6,377 bases of DNA from 13-1-40CM-70-15 sp964641215 (GCA_964641215.1 CAZXKD010000154.1:1-6377), one strand, 5' to 3'. Shown: positions 1-6,068, counted from the stretch's first letter. Notes: generated by a model not told the origin, from the letters alone. Translations and numbers: made by a program.

Positions 1-24
1 GAAGTCGAAGAGGCCCTGCGCCAT
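1..24 (-). CDS. Start of a possible dehydrogenase-like gene (N-terminal 8 codons only)
   Basis: Reading leftward from an ATG at 24-22, the window holds MAQGLFDF and then ends. An N-terminus of this style ('..LFDL.gkvalVTG') is common in short-chain dehydrogenases/reductases, but eight residues cannot establish a family. The gene would follow the aminotransferase after 44 nt on the same strand, so the two may be cotranscribed. There is no Shine-Dalgarno at normal distance from the ATG. A purine-rich GAGGAAG lies about 20 nt upstream and is better spaced (6 nt) for an in-frame TTG at 39-37, which would add MTCST to the front. The same bases also read as plausible coding on the plus strand, so even the strand is uncertain. 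Confidence 0.35.
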
Positions 25-58
25 GGTTGAGCAGGTCAACCGTCTCTTCCTCGACTTC
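1..58 (-). promoter_or_regulatory. Nested inverted repeat over the start of the left-edge gene
   Basis: GAAGTCGA at 1-8 is the exact reverse complement of TCGACTTC at 51-58, and AGAG/CTCT pairing extends the arms to about 12 bp with a 3-nt bulge. Nested inside is a perfect 6-bp stem, GGTTGA (25-30) and TCAACC (36-41), around a 5-nt loop. On a minus-strand transcript the inner hairpin ends against the ATG, and the outer arm pairs the purine-rich GAGGAAG with codons 5-8. No T-run follows, so it is not a typical intrinsic terminator. A role in translation control is inference. Confidence 0.4.
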
Positions 59-68
59 GCCGCCGAGC

Positions 69-1229
69 TTAGTCGGCGGCCCGCCGAACCGCCCGGAGCC
101 GCTCCGCCGCCTGCTGCAACACGTCGTCCGTCTTGCAGAAGGCGAACCGGACCAGCTTCCTCCCCAGCTCGGGCCTCGAGTAGAAACTCGACCCCGGCAC
201 CGGCGCGACTCCGATCACCTTCGTCAACCAGAACGCGAACTCGTCGTCCCGAAGTCCGGACAGCGCCGAGAAGTCCACTAGCACGTAGTACGCCCCCTCG
301 GGCGGCGAGCAGCGGAACCCTGCGGCTCCCAGTGCCTCACACAGCAAATCACGACGGGCGCGGTAGTCGCGGGCCAACCCCTCGTAGTAATCCGGGCCCA
401 GCGTTTCGATGCCGACGGCAACCGCTTCCTGTAGCGGCGCTGGGGCGCCGACCGTGAGAAAATCGTGAACCTTGCGGATCGCATCAGTCACGGCCGCCGG
501 CGCCACGATCGTCCCGATCCGCCACCCCGTGATGCTGTAGGTCTTCGACGCCCCACTGACCGTGACGGTCCGCTCGCGCATCCCATCGAGCGTCGCGATG
601 GGGATGTGCTTCCCTTCATAGTAGATGTGCTCGTAGATCTCGTCGGTGACGGCGTACGCGTCATGGCGCCGGCACAGCTCGGCGATCGCCTCGAGCTCCG
701 CCCGGCTGAACACGTGCCCCGTCGGGTTGTTGGGCGTGCACAGCACGATCGCCCGCGTCCGCGGCGTGAATACCGCCGTCAGACGGTCGAGATCGAGCCC
801 CTCGCCGGTGGCCATCGGGACGAACACGGGTTTGGCGCCGCACAGGATCGCGTCGGGTCCGTAGTTCTCGTAGAACGGCTCGAAGACGATGACCTCCTCG
901 CCCGGATCCACGATCGCCATCAACGCGGCGGCCATCGCCTCGGTGGCGCCACACGTCACCGTCAGCTCCGTCTCGGGGTCCACCGTCATGCCGTACCAGC
1001 GCGCGTACTTCTGCGCCAGCGCGTCGCGCAGCCGTTTGGCGCCCCAGGTGATGGCGTACTGGTTGATGTCGGCCCGGATCGCGCGCGCGGCCGCCTCCTT
1101 GATCACCTCGGGGGCGGGGAAGTTGGGGAACCCCTGCGCCAAGTTGATGGCGCCGTGCTCGTTCGCCAGGCGCGTCATCCCCCGGATGACGGATTCCGTG
1201 AAGCCATGGGTGCGGCGGGCGGTATGCAT
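69..1229 (-). CDS. PLP-dependent aminotransferase, class I/II (kynurenine/methionine aminotransferase-like)
   Basis: A 386-aa cytosolic enzyme expected to move an amino group between an amino acid and a 2-oxo acid using pyridoxal phosphate. The fold-type I signature is complete: 'INLAQGFPNFPAP' at 28-40, 'CGATEA' at 93-98, 'PNNPTG' at 166-171 (Asn168), 'VTDEIYEH' at 194-201 (Asp196 for the pyridine nitrogen, Tyr199), 'SGASKTYSITGWRIG' at 225-239 (Lys229 is the Schiff-base lysine) and 'VRFAFCK' at 360-366 (Arg361, the expected substrate-carboxylate arginine). The N-terminal 'NLAQGFPNF' resembles kynurenine/glutamine-K and YbdL-type methionine aminotransferases; DapC-like enzymes are alternatives, and the substrate cannot be read from sequence. 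Length is normal. I chose the ATG at 1229; an in-frame TTG at 1238 would add three residues, and neither has a clear Shine-Dalgarno. It is divergent from the lipoprotein operon. Confidence 0.93.
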   Translation of the reverse strand: MHTARRTHGFTESVIRGMTRLANEHGAINLAQGFPNFPAPEVIKEAAARAIRADINQYAITWGAKRLRDALAQKYARWYGMTVDPETELTVTCGATEAMAAALMAIVDPGEEVIVFEPFYENYGPDAILCGAKPVFVPMATGEGLDLDRLTAVFTPRTRAIVLCTPNNPTGHVFSRAELEAIAELCRRHDAYAVTDEIYEHIYYEGKHIPIATLDGMRERTVTVSGASKTYSITGWRIGTIVAPAAVTDAIRKVHDFLTVGAPAPLQEAVAVGIETLGPDYYEGLARDYRARRDLLCEALGAAGFRCSPPEGAYYVLVDFSALSGLRDDEFAFWLTKVIGVAPVPGSSFYSRPELGRKLVRFAFCKTDDVLQQAAERLRAVRRAAD

Positions 1230-1241
1230 GACTACCAAATT

Positions 1242-1272
1242 CGTCGAGCAAGGACGTAAAGAAAAGGCGTCA
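1242..1272. repeat. Dispersed intergenic repeat, copy 1
   Basis: This 31-bp stretch matches 6131-6161 at 26 of 31 positions by hand count, in the same orientation. The core is GACGTA(A/G)AGAAAAGG. Both copies lie upstream of minus-strand genes: this one is 13-43 nt before the aminotransferase ATG. It could be a shared promoter or operator element, or a small dispersed intergenic repeat. Confidence 0.55.
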
Positions 1273-1443
1273 GGCGCGGCGGAGGAAAGAAGCGTCAGCG
1301 TCCGCGAATTCGCCGAGTAATCCCTACTCTCCCTTCCGTTTCATAGCATGTCGGCCGCCAGCTGCGGAGTGGGTAGTTGATTCAACGGCGATCCTGCGTG
1401 ACCGGCAGGTGTCCGGCGCCCTCTAGCGTCCGGGCGAGTAAGC

Positions 1444-1450
1444 GAGGAGG
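1444..1450 (+). promoter_or_regulatory. Ribosome binding site GAGGAGG deciding the lipoprotein start
   Basis: GAGGAGG lies 4 nt before the ATG at 1455. It fixes the start there, which also places the signal peptide at the N-terminus. Confidence 0.85.
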
Positions 1451-1454
1451 CTGC

Positions 1455-3401
1455 ATGTGCGGTTCGAGCGGTATCGGTGGTCGCCTGAGGAGCGGCCTGC
1501 CGTGGCTCCTGATGCTGGCTTTGGCCGCCTGCGACGACATCCCCGGACTGAAAACAGGCAACATCGAGGTCACCGTGGCGACGACCGGCGCCGACCCCCC
1601 TGACGGCTACTCGCTCAGTCTCGACGGCGCGACGGGGCTCGCCCTCGCCGTGAACGCCACCAAGGCATTAAACGGGTTGAGCGCCGGGAGCCACAGCGTC
1701 CAGCTCACCGGCCTCGCCGCCAACTGCACGGTCGCCGGGGACAATCCGCGCTCGGTGGATGTCCTCGGTGACCTTACCACCCCCGTCGCCTTTTCGGTCG
1801 CCTGCGTCGCCTACAAGGGCAGCATTGCCGTTTCGGTCAGCACGTCGGGCGTGGAGCTCGACCCCGACGGCTACATGGTCCGAGTGGATGGGGGAGCCGG
1901 AGAGTACGCTCCCCTGAGTGCCGCGCTGATCTTCAACGGCGTGGTCGCGGGGACCCGCAGCGTGTCCCTCGACGGCGTCGCTCCGAACTGCACGGTCGCG
2001 CCCGGTAACCCGCTCTCCGTCGTCGTGGTGGCCGGGTCCACCGTCCAGGTCGCGTTCGCGGTCACCTGTCATGCGACCGTGGGCAGCCTGGTCGTTACGG
2101 TCGGTACGACCGGCGCGGACTTGGATCCGGACGGCTATACCATGAGCGTGGACGGGGCGGCGGCACTGCGCGTCGCGGTGAACGGCCAGCTGACCATTTC
2201 TGGGATCAAGGGAGGGACCCACACCGCCCTGCTAGCCGATCTCGCGGCGAATTGCGCGGCGGGCGGGCCCAACCCGCGCTCCATCGACATCATCGCGGGG
2301 GACACGGTGCGGACGGCGTTCGCGGTGGTCTGCAGCGCGACGACCGGCACCGTACGCGTCACGACCAGCACGACGGGCGTCGACCTCCCCAGCGGCTACA
2401 CCGTCACCCTCGACGGCGCAGGGGGGCAGGCGGTCGCGGTGAACGGGACGGTAGTCATTGCCAAAGTCCTCGGTGGGGGTCATAGCGTCGGCCTCACCGG
2501 TATTCCATCCAATTGCACCGCCAGCGGAGCCAACCCGCGCAACGTGACTGTCCCCATCGGGGACACGATAACAGCGGCGTTCGCTCTGCAGTGCGTGCGA
2601 GCCGACCGGATTGCGTTTGTTTCCAACGGCGACATCGACGTCATGACCGCCGACGGCTCGGCTGTTGCCCAGCTCACGACGGATCCCGCACCCGACATTT
2701 CGCCTTCTTGGTCTCCCGACGGCACGCGCCTCGCCTTCGTCAGTTACCGAGACCGCTTCGCGGAGATCTACGTGATGAACGCTGATGGCTCGAATCAGGT
2801 CCGGTTGACCAGCGTGCTTGCCAACCACTGGGACCCCGCGTGGTCGCCGGATGGGAGCAAGATCGCCTTCGCCAGCAACCGTGATGGCAACGCCGAGATC
2901 TACGTCATGGGCGCGGACGGCTCCAACGTCACGCGGCTCACCAACAACGCCGCGAGCGATGCCCAACCAGCGTGGTCGCCCGACGGGACCAGGATCGCAT
3001 TCCAGAGCTACCGCGACGGCAACTCTGAGATCTACGCCATGAACGCCGATGGCTCGGGTGTAGTGCGGCTCACGAACAATCCGGCCACCGATGCAGAGCC
3101 GGCCTGGTCGCCCGACGGCTCCAAGATCGCGTTCGTAAGCGATCGCGACGGCAACTACCAGATCTACGTGATGAACGCTGACGGCTCGGCTGCGACCCGG
3201 CTGATCTCTAACCAGGACGTCGACCTGGATCCCGCCTGGTCGCCGAGCGGCTCGACGCTCGCGTTCACGGGGATCGTGACCAGCTGTGACTACTACTACT
3301 GCGACAGCTACTCAACCATCTACTTGATCAAGGCTGACGGCAGCGGTCTGCGGGCTCTTTGGTTCAGCGGGTACGACAGCGAACCCGCGTGGAGGCCGTA
3401 A
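1455..3401 (+). CDS. Lipoprotein with four Ig-like repeats and a six-blade PD40/TolB-type beta-propeller
   Basis: A 648-aa envelope lipoprotein. Residues 1-26 form a signal peptide (Arg10/Arg12, hydrophobic 'LPWLLMLALAAC') with lipobox LAAC, so Cys26 should be lipidated; Asp at +2 would favour inner-membrane retention under the E. coli rule, which may not apply here. Four tandem 87-88-aa beta-rich repeats follow (35-121, 122-209, 210-297, 298-384). Each has 'GY.(v/l).(l/v)DG', 'NC', 'NP' and a final Cys, so the pairs C91/C117, C179/C205, C267/C293 and C354/C380 are each 26 residues apart and are probable disulfides. Residues 385-648 are six PD40-type blades with 'DGS...LT' and 'P.WSPDG...AF.S'. 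The N-part should act as a stalk and the propeller as a binding head. The partner is unknown and no catalytic motif is visible. It is cotranscribed with the ASST-family gene after a 4-nt gap. Confidence 0.88.
   Translation: MCGSSGIGGRLRSGLPWLLMLALAACDDIPGLKTGNIEVTVATTGADPPDGYSLSLDGATGLALAVNATKALNGLSAGSHSVQLTGLAANCTVAGDNPRSVDVLGDLTTPVAFSVACVAYKGSIAVSVSTSGVELDPDGYMVRVDGGAGEYAPLSAALIFNGVVAGTRSVSLDGVAPNCTVAPGNPLSVVVVAGSTVQVAFAVTCHATVGSLVVTVGTTGADLDPDGYTMSVDGAAALRVAVNGQLTISGIKGGTHTALLADLAANCAAGGPNPRSIDIIAGDTVRTAFAVVCSATTGTVRVTTSTTGVDLPSGYTVTLDGAGGQAVAVNGTVVIAKVLGGGHSVGLTGIPSNCTASGANPRNVTVPIGDTITAAFALQCVRADRIAFVSNGDIDVMTADGSAVAQLTTDPAPDISPSWSPDGTRLAFVSYRDRFAEIYVMNADGSNQVRLTSVLANHWDPAWSPDGSKIAFASNRDGNAEIYVMGADGSNVTRLTNNAASDAQPAWSPDGTRIAFQSYRDGNSEIYAMNADGSGVVRLTNNPATDAEPAWSPDGSKIAFVSDRDGNYQIYVMNADGSAATRLISNQDVDLDPAWSPSGSTLAFTGIVTSCDYYYCDSYSTIYLIKADGSGLRALWFSGYDSEPAWRP
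1557..2606 (+). repeat. Four tandem coding repeats of 261-264 bp (Ig-like units)
   Basis: Units lie at 1557-1817, 1818-2081, 2082-2345 and 2346-2606. They are clearly related as protein but well diverged as DNA, so this is an old duplication rather than a recent expansion. All keep the two cysteines, the DG turn and the NP turn. Unit 2 is the most divergent: it has 'GEYAPLSAALIFN' where the others have versions of 'AVN....i'. Confidence 0.85.
2607..3398 (+). repeat. Six PD40 beta-propeller blades in tandem
   Basis: Blades span residues 385-424, 425-468, 469-512, 513-556, 557-600 and 601-648. Blades 2-5 are exactly 44 residues and very alike ('IAF.S.RDGN.EIYVMNADGS'). Blade 1 is 4 residues shorter. 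Blade 6 has lost the SPDG ending and carries a Tyr/Cys-rich insert at 609-620 with Cys611 and Cys616. Six blades match the TolB-type propeller count. Confidence 0.82.
3391..3395 (+). promoter_or_regulatory. Ribosome binding site GGAGG inside the end of the upstream gene
   Basis: GGAGG overlaps the last codons of the stalk-propeller lipoprotein, 10 nt before the ATG at 3406. With stop and start 4 nt apart, translation of the two genes is probably coupled. Confidence 0.65.
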
Positions 3402-3405
3402 CAGA

Positions 3406-4884
3406 ATGGACCGACGGTTCCTGGCGCTGCTCGGGATCGCAGGCCTGGCCGCCTGCCTTGAGGACCAGCCCATCACTGGGGGGGGCGCGGGGGATGGGGG
3501 GGGCCGACCCGCGCTGCCGAGCATTACTACCGTTGCAATCGAGCCGAATCCGAACAACGTGCTCTCGGCAATCGTGACCTTCACGGTCACCAACGCGGAC
3601 TCCGCTCGCGTCGTGTACTGGGAGGACGGGGAGCCTGCCTCCTCCACCCCGTACATTGCGGCCGGGGACCGGCCAACCAGGATCGCGACTCTGGGGCTCC
3701 GTGCCGGGAGCTTGGTCCACCACGTGGTCGAGGCCGTCGGCGCTGGGGGCGCGAGCGTCTCCCTCCCGGTCCAGCTCAGTACTCCCGACCTGCCCCAGAA
3801 CCTGCGGGAGGTCCGCCTCGAAATGACCGGGACGCCATCCCCGGGCTATGTCGTGACGGAAGTCACTCGCGACTCCGGCGCTTATGTGGTGGCGTTCGAT
3901 TCCACGGGTCAGGTCGGCTGGTACCGGCGGTTCGCGGCCGGCCCCGGCGAGTTCGCGATGGAAACCAAGCAGCACCCCGATGGCCACTTCACCACCTTCG
4001 TCGGCTCGACGTACGGGTGGCAGCCGACCTACGGGCGTTACTACGAGTTCACCCCCGACGGCGAGATCGTCCGCACCTACGCCGCGAGCGCGCCCTACTA
4101 CACTGACCCCCACGAGCTGCTGCTCAACGATGCGAGCAGCGGCCCCGATCCGGTGCATCTCATCGGCTACGACCTGCGTCAGGAGGATCTGACCGCCTTG
4201 GGGGGGAGAACGAGCCAGCTCGTGGCGGGGCACACGCTCCTGCGCCAGTCGGCGGCCGGAACCGTCGAGTTCCGCTGGAGCGCGTGGGATCATTTCTCGC
4301 TCGCCGACTGGCTGTTCGTGCCCCCCAACCTGGCGCAGCTGCCGAGTATCGACTTCGACCACCCCAACTCCATCGCCATCGACCGCGACGGCAACTACGT
4401 CGTGTCGTTCGCGAGCCTCGGTGAGATCACGAAGATCGATGCCGCCACGGGCGCCATGCTGTGGCGTCTCGGCGGCCGGCACAACCAATTCACGATCCAG
4501 GGCGACCCGCTCGGCGGCTTCGGGTTCCAGCACGATGTCCGGGTGCTCGCCAACGGCAATTTGTTGCTATTCGACAATGGGCTGGTACACACTCCGCCGC
4601 AGAGCCGCGCGGTGCAATACCGGCTCGATACGCAAGCGATGACGGCGACGCTGGTCTGGGAGTACCGCCACACTCCCCCATTGTTCACGCCGTTCGTGGG
4701 GTCGGTCGAGCGCTATCGCAACGGCAACACGCTGATCGGCTTCGCCTCCGCAGCCCTGATGACGGAGGTGACCCCCGATGGTCAGGTCGTGTGGGAAGGA
4801 CGGCTGATGGTCGGCGGGCAGCCGGTGAGCTTCTTCTATCGCGCTCGCAGGCTCCGCTCGCTCTACGAGTACCTCGAGCCGTAG
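3406..4884 (+). CDS. Arylsulfotransferase (ASST)-family lipoprotein
   Basis: A 492-aa protein. ASST enzymes move sulfate between phenols without PAPS, through a sulfo-histidine in a six-bladed propeller. Residues 1-17 are a lipoprotein signal (lipobox LAAC, Cys17), then a Gly-rich linker (25-33), an Ig-like N-terminal domain (about 37-125) as in ASST, and the propeller (about 135-492). Candidate active-site residues by family pattern are His236 ('DPHELLL'), His319 and Asn321 ('DFDHPNSIAID') and His376 ('FGFQHDVRVL', the probable sulfo-histidine), followed by 'NGNLLLFDNG'. The arginine I expect after the HxN motif is absent: residues 332-340 read VVSFASLGE. So activity or substrate may differ, and the family name is firmer than the reaction. 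E. coli-type ASST is soluble in the periplasm and sits beside dsbL/dsbI; this one is lipid-anchored and no dsb gene is visible. The start is fixed by the RBS at 3391 and the signal peptide. Confidence 0.85.
   Translation: MDRRFLALLGIAGLAACLEDQPITGGGAGDGGGRPALPSITTVAIEPNPNNVLSAIVTFTVTNADSARVVYWEDGEPASSTPYIAAGDRPTRIATLGLRAGSLVHHVVEAVGAGGASVSLPVQLSTPDLPQNLREVRLEMTGTPSPGYVVTEVTRDSGAYVVAFDSTGQVGWYRRFAAGPGEFAMETKQHPDGHFTTFVGSTYGWQPTYGRYYEFTPDGEIVRTYAASAPYYTDPHELLLNDASSGPDPVHLIGYDLRQEDLTALGGRTSQLVAGHTLLRQSAAGTVEFRWSAWDHFSLADWLFVPPNLAQLPSIDFDHPNSIAIDRDGNYVVSFASLGEITKIDAATGAMLWRLGGRHNQFTIQGDPLGGFGFQHDVRVLANGNLLLFDNGLVHTPPQSRAVQYRLDTQAMTATLVWEYRHTPPLFTPFVGSVERYRNGNTLIGFASAALMTEVTPDGQVVWEGRLMVGGQPVSFFYRARRLRSLYEYLEP
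3478..3503 (+). repeat. Poly-G tracts (G8, G5, G8) in the ASST linker
   Basis: G runs at 3478-3485, 3489-3493 and 3496-3503 encode the Gly-rich linker just after the lipobox. Eight-G homopolymers are prone to slippage, and a one-base change would frameshift the protein right after its signal peptide. The cluster also has enough G tracts to form a G-quadruplex on the coding strand. Confidence 0.8.
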
Positions 4885-5072
4885 GGACGACACCACGCCG
4901 CCCCCTTGGGCCCGCCGCATTTGCCCCAGAATCTCGAACATGCCCGCCGTAGCCTGTTTCGCCGCCGCGAGCAGCTCCTCGGGCGATTGCCCTCCCAGCC
5001 ACGACCCGGCCGGCGAGCCGGTCCACTGATCAAACCCGCACTTAGTGCAGAACCGCCCCCAGGAGCGGCCGC
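4885..5072 (-). pseudogene. Possible broken zinc-knuckle gene in the 188-bp gap
   Basis: Read on the minus strand from about 5071, this gap encodes a protein-like stretch: 'RFCTKCGFDQWTGS', then 'SPEELLAAAKQATAGMFEIL' and 'GQMRRAQGGG'. It has one CxxC zinc knuckle, an amphipathic helix and about 83% G/C at third positions by hand count. The frame has no normal start codon ahead of the CxxC. A minus-strand ATG at 5074-5072 would join it if one base were lost from the five-base homopolymer at 5056-5060, giving MRPLLGRFCTKCG. To the left the frame stays open into the antisense of the ASST gene, as far as 4567, so it has no sensible end. It may be a remnant, a frameshifted gene or an assembly error. 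I see no clear terminator in the gap. Confidence 0.25.
5061..5065 (+). promoter_or_regulatory. Ribosome binding site AGGAG for the 64-aa gene
   Basis: AGGAG sits 7 nt before the ATG at 5073, an ideal spacing. It is the main support for that small gene being real. Confidence 0.6.
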
Positions 5073-5267
5073 ATGGCGCTGCGCGATCAGATCCGTGTGG
5101 ATTCGGTAGGGGTGCGCGGGGACTTCTTTTTCGTAGTCGTCCGCACCACGACCGAGTGCCGGCCCCTTGCGGCTGACGTCTATCGGCTCGAAATCGTGCG
5201 GGCCGTGCGGACCGGCAAGCCGGTCGCGTTGACCGAGCGGCGGGAGCGGCGCGCGAACTGTCAGTAG
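5073..5267 (+). CDS. Small hypothetical protein, 64 aa
   Basis: I do not recognise this protein. It has a well-placed ribosome binding site, about 83% G/C third positions by hand count, and a balanced composition, unlike the Arg/Pro-rich translation of its opposite strand. It reads as a small, basic, probably cytosolic protein: two beta-strand-like parts ('GDFFFVVVRTTTECR' at 16-30 and 'ADVYRLEIVRAVRTG' at 34-48) and an Arg/Glu-rich tail. There is no signal peptide, membrane segment or metal motif; the two cysteines (Cys29, Cys63) are far apart. It lies 188 nt after the ASST gene, so it may be a separate unit, and ends 6 nt before the stop of the convergent DUF4412-like gene. Confidence 0.55.
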   Translation: MALRDQIRVDSVGVRGDFFFVVVRTTTECRPLAADVYRLEIVRAVRTGKPVALTERRERRANCQ

Positions 5268-5273
5268 CGAGCT

Positions 5274-6068
5274 TCACCGCATTCCCGGCATGTGCAGCTT
5301 CTGGAATCCGGACGGCACCGCGAACATGCTGTCGGCCAAGGGCTGCCGCACCAGGGAATACACCTCCACGGTGTACCCCTTGTCCTCCGCGAGCTCCTGC
5401 CGCAGGACCGGATACCCGTAGCGCTCGAGGAAGGAGCTAGCGAACGCGGTCTCTCGGCTGAGCCCCTCCCCCTTCCCGCCCCGCATGCCCGAGATCAGCC
5501 GCAGATAGGTCTGCATGAAGTCCCGATAGGCAGCGTCGCCGGTCGTCCACACGAGCGACATCTTATCGCCCTCGGTCACCCGGTACCCGGTACAACGCAG
5601 ACCGCCGACCATCTGGATGCGACCAAGGGGTTCGACCTGCGGCTGCTCCGCGGCCGGCTCGCTGTCGAACGTGGGCAGGTCACGCAGGGAGATCTCGTAG
5701 TAACCTCGCTGGGAAGGCAGCACGGTCCGCATGACGCCGGTGGCGAGATCCATCAGGCCATAGCCGCTCCCCATCCCCGGCATTTGGACCTCTGCGCTGC
5801 GGAGGTGGGTGCCCTTGAGCTGCATCCTCTGCTCCTTCGTCCGGGCCCCAAGCTGGACGAGCTGGTCGATGGTGAGCGCGAAAATCTTCTCGCGAGCCTT
5901 CTGCTCGTCCTGCTCGTCCTCGCCCATCTGCGCCGTGACGAGCTCCGGGGTCAGGTGCAGCGATTTGATCGTGACGATGCCTTCGAACTGCTGCGGGTGG
6001 GCCGGCGTTGCCGCGCCGACCAGGAGAGTACCTGTCAGAACCGAAACCGCTGAGGGCGCGAGCTTCAT
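5274..6068 (-). CDS. Secreted DUF4412-like protein, 264 aa
   Basis: An exported protein of unknown function. Residues 1 to about 26 form a signal peptide (Lys2, hydrophobic 'VSVLTGTLLVGAA', likely cut near 'TPAHPQ'). There is no lipobox, so it should be soluble in the periplasm or outside. The mature part follows the DUF4412 plan as I remember it: 'FEGIVTIKS' at 28-36, a charged insert at 49-61 ('GEDEQDEQKAREK'), 'YGLMDLATGVMRTVLPSQRGYYEI' in pieces at 103-126, 'GLRCTGYRVTEGDKMSLVWTT' in pieces at 156-176, a helical part at 178-215 and a final 'FAVPSGFQKLHMPGM'. It has one cysteine after the signal (Cys159) and no visible catalytic set; binding of a ligand or lipid is only a guess. The ATG is well supported by GAGGAGG 5 nt upstream. 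The gene is convergent with the 64-aa gene and divergent from the sigma-factor-like gene. Confidence 0.8.
   Translation of the reverse strand: MKLAPSAVSVLTGTLLVGAATPAHPQQFEGIVTIKSLHLTPELVTAQMGEDEQDEQKAREKIFALTIDQLVQLGARTKEQRMQLKGTHLRSAEVQMPGMGSGYGLMDLATGVMRTVLPSQRGYYEISLRDLPTFDSEPAAEQPQVEPLGRIQMVGGLRCTGYRVTEGDKMSLVWTTGDAAYRDFMQTYLRLISGMRGGKGEGLSRETAFASSFLERYGYPVLRQELAEDKGYTVEVYSLVRQPLADSMFAVPSGFQKLHMPGMR

Larger units (their letters stand above)
1230..1454. promoter_or_regulatory. Divergent intergenic region between the aminotransferase and the lipoprotein operon
   Basis: These 225 bp should hold promoters for both directions. I see no convincing -35/-10 pair. The clear content is two copies of an A-rich GCGTCAG-ended motif (about 1258-1273 and 1284-1298) on the aminotransferase side, and the operon's ribosome binding site at the far right. 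A TTG at 1377 would open the lipoprotein reading frame 26 codons earlier, but it has no ribosome binding site and would place a non-signal sequence ahead of the lipoprotein signal, so I treat that stretch as untranslated leader. Confidence 0.5.

Noticed and set aside
2..457. Plus-strand reading frame with 'VEQVNRLFLDFAAEL' near the left edge, resembling the C-terminus of an alpha/beta hydrolase
   Set aside because: The frame has no stop until 457, so it would overlap the clear aminotransferase antisense for almost 390 bp, and its composition becomes Arg/Pro-rich there. The LFLDF/LFDF similarity on both strands comes from the inverted repeat GAAGTCGA...TCGACTTC.
465..1320. Long plus-strand frames over the aminotransferase
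   Set aside because: They are Arg/Gly/His-rich antisense shadows of a gene with a full catalytic motif set.
1377..1454. Earlier TTG start for the stalk-propeller lipoprotein
   Set aside because: It has no ribosome binding site, and it would put 26 unrelated residues before a signal peptide that already has its own ATG and GAGGAGG.
3364..4533. 389-residue minus-strand frame over the ASST-family gene
   Set aside because: It is an antisense shadow: low-complexity Arg/Gly/Val content and no recognisable motif, while the plus strand has lipobox and ASST motifs.
5010..5027. Hairpin CCGGC/GCCGG in the gap after the ASST gene as a terminator
   Set aside because: The stem is only 5 bp and no T-run follows on either strand; such pairs are expected by chance in GC-rich DNA.
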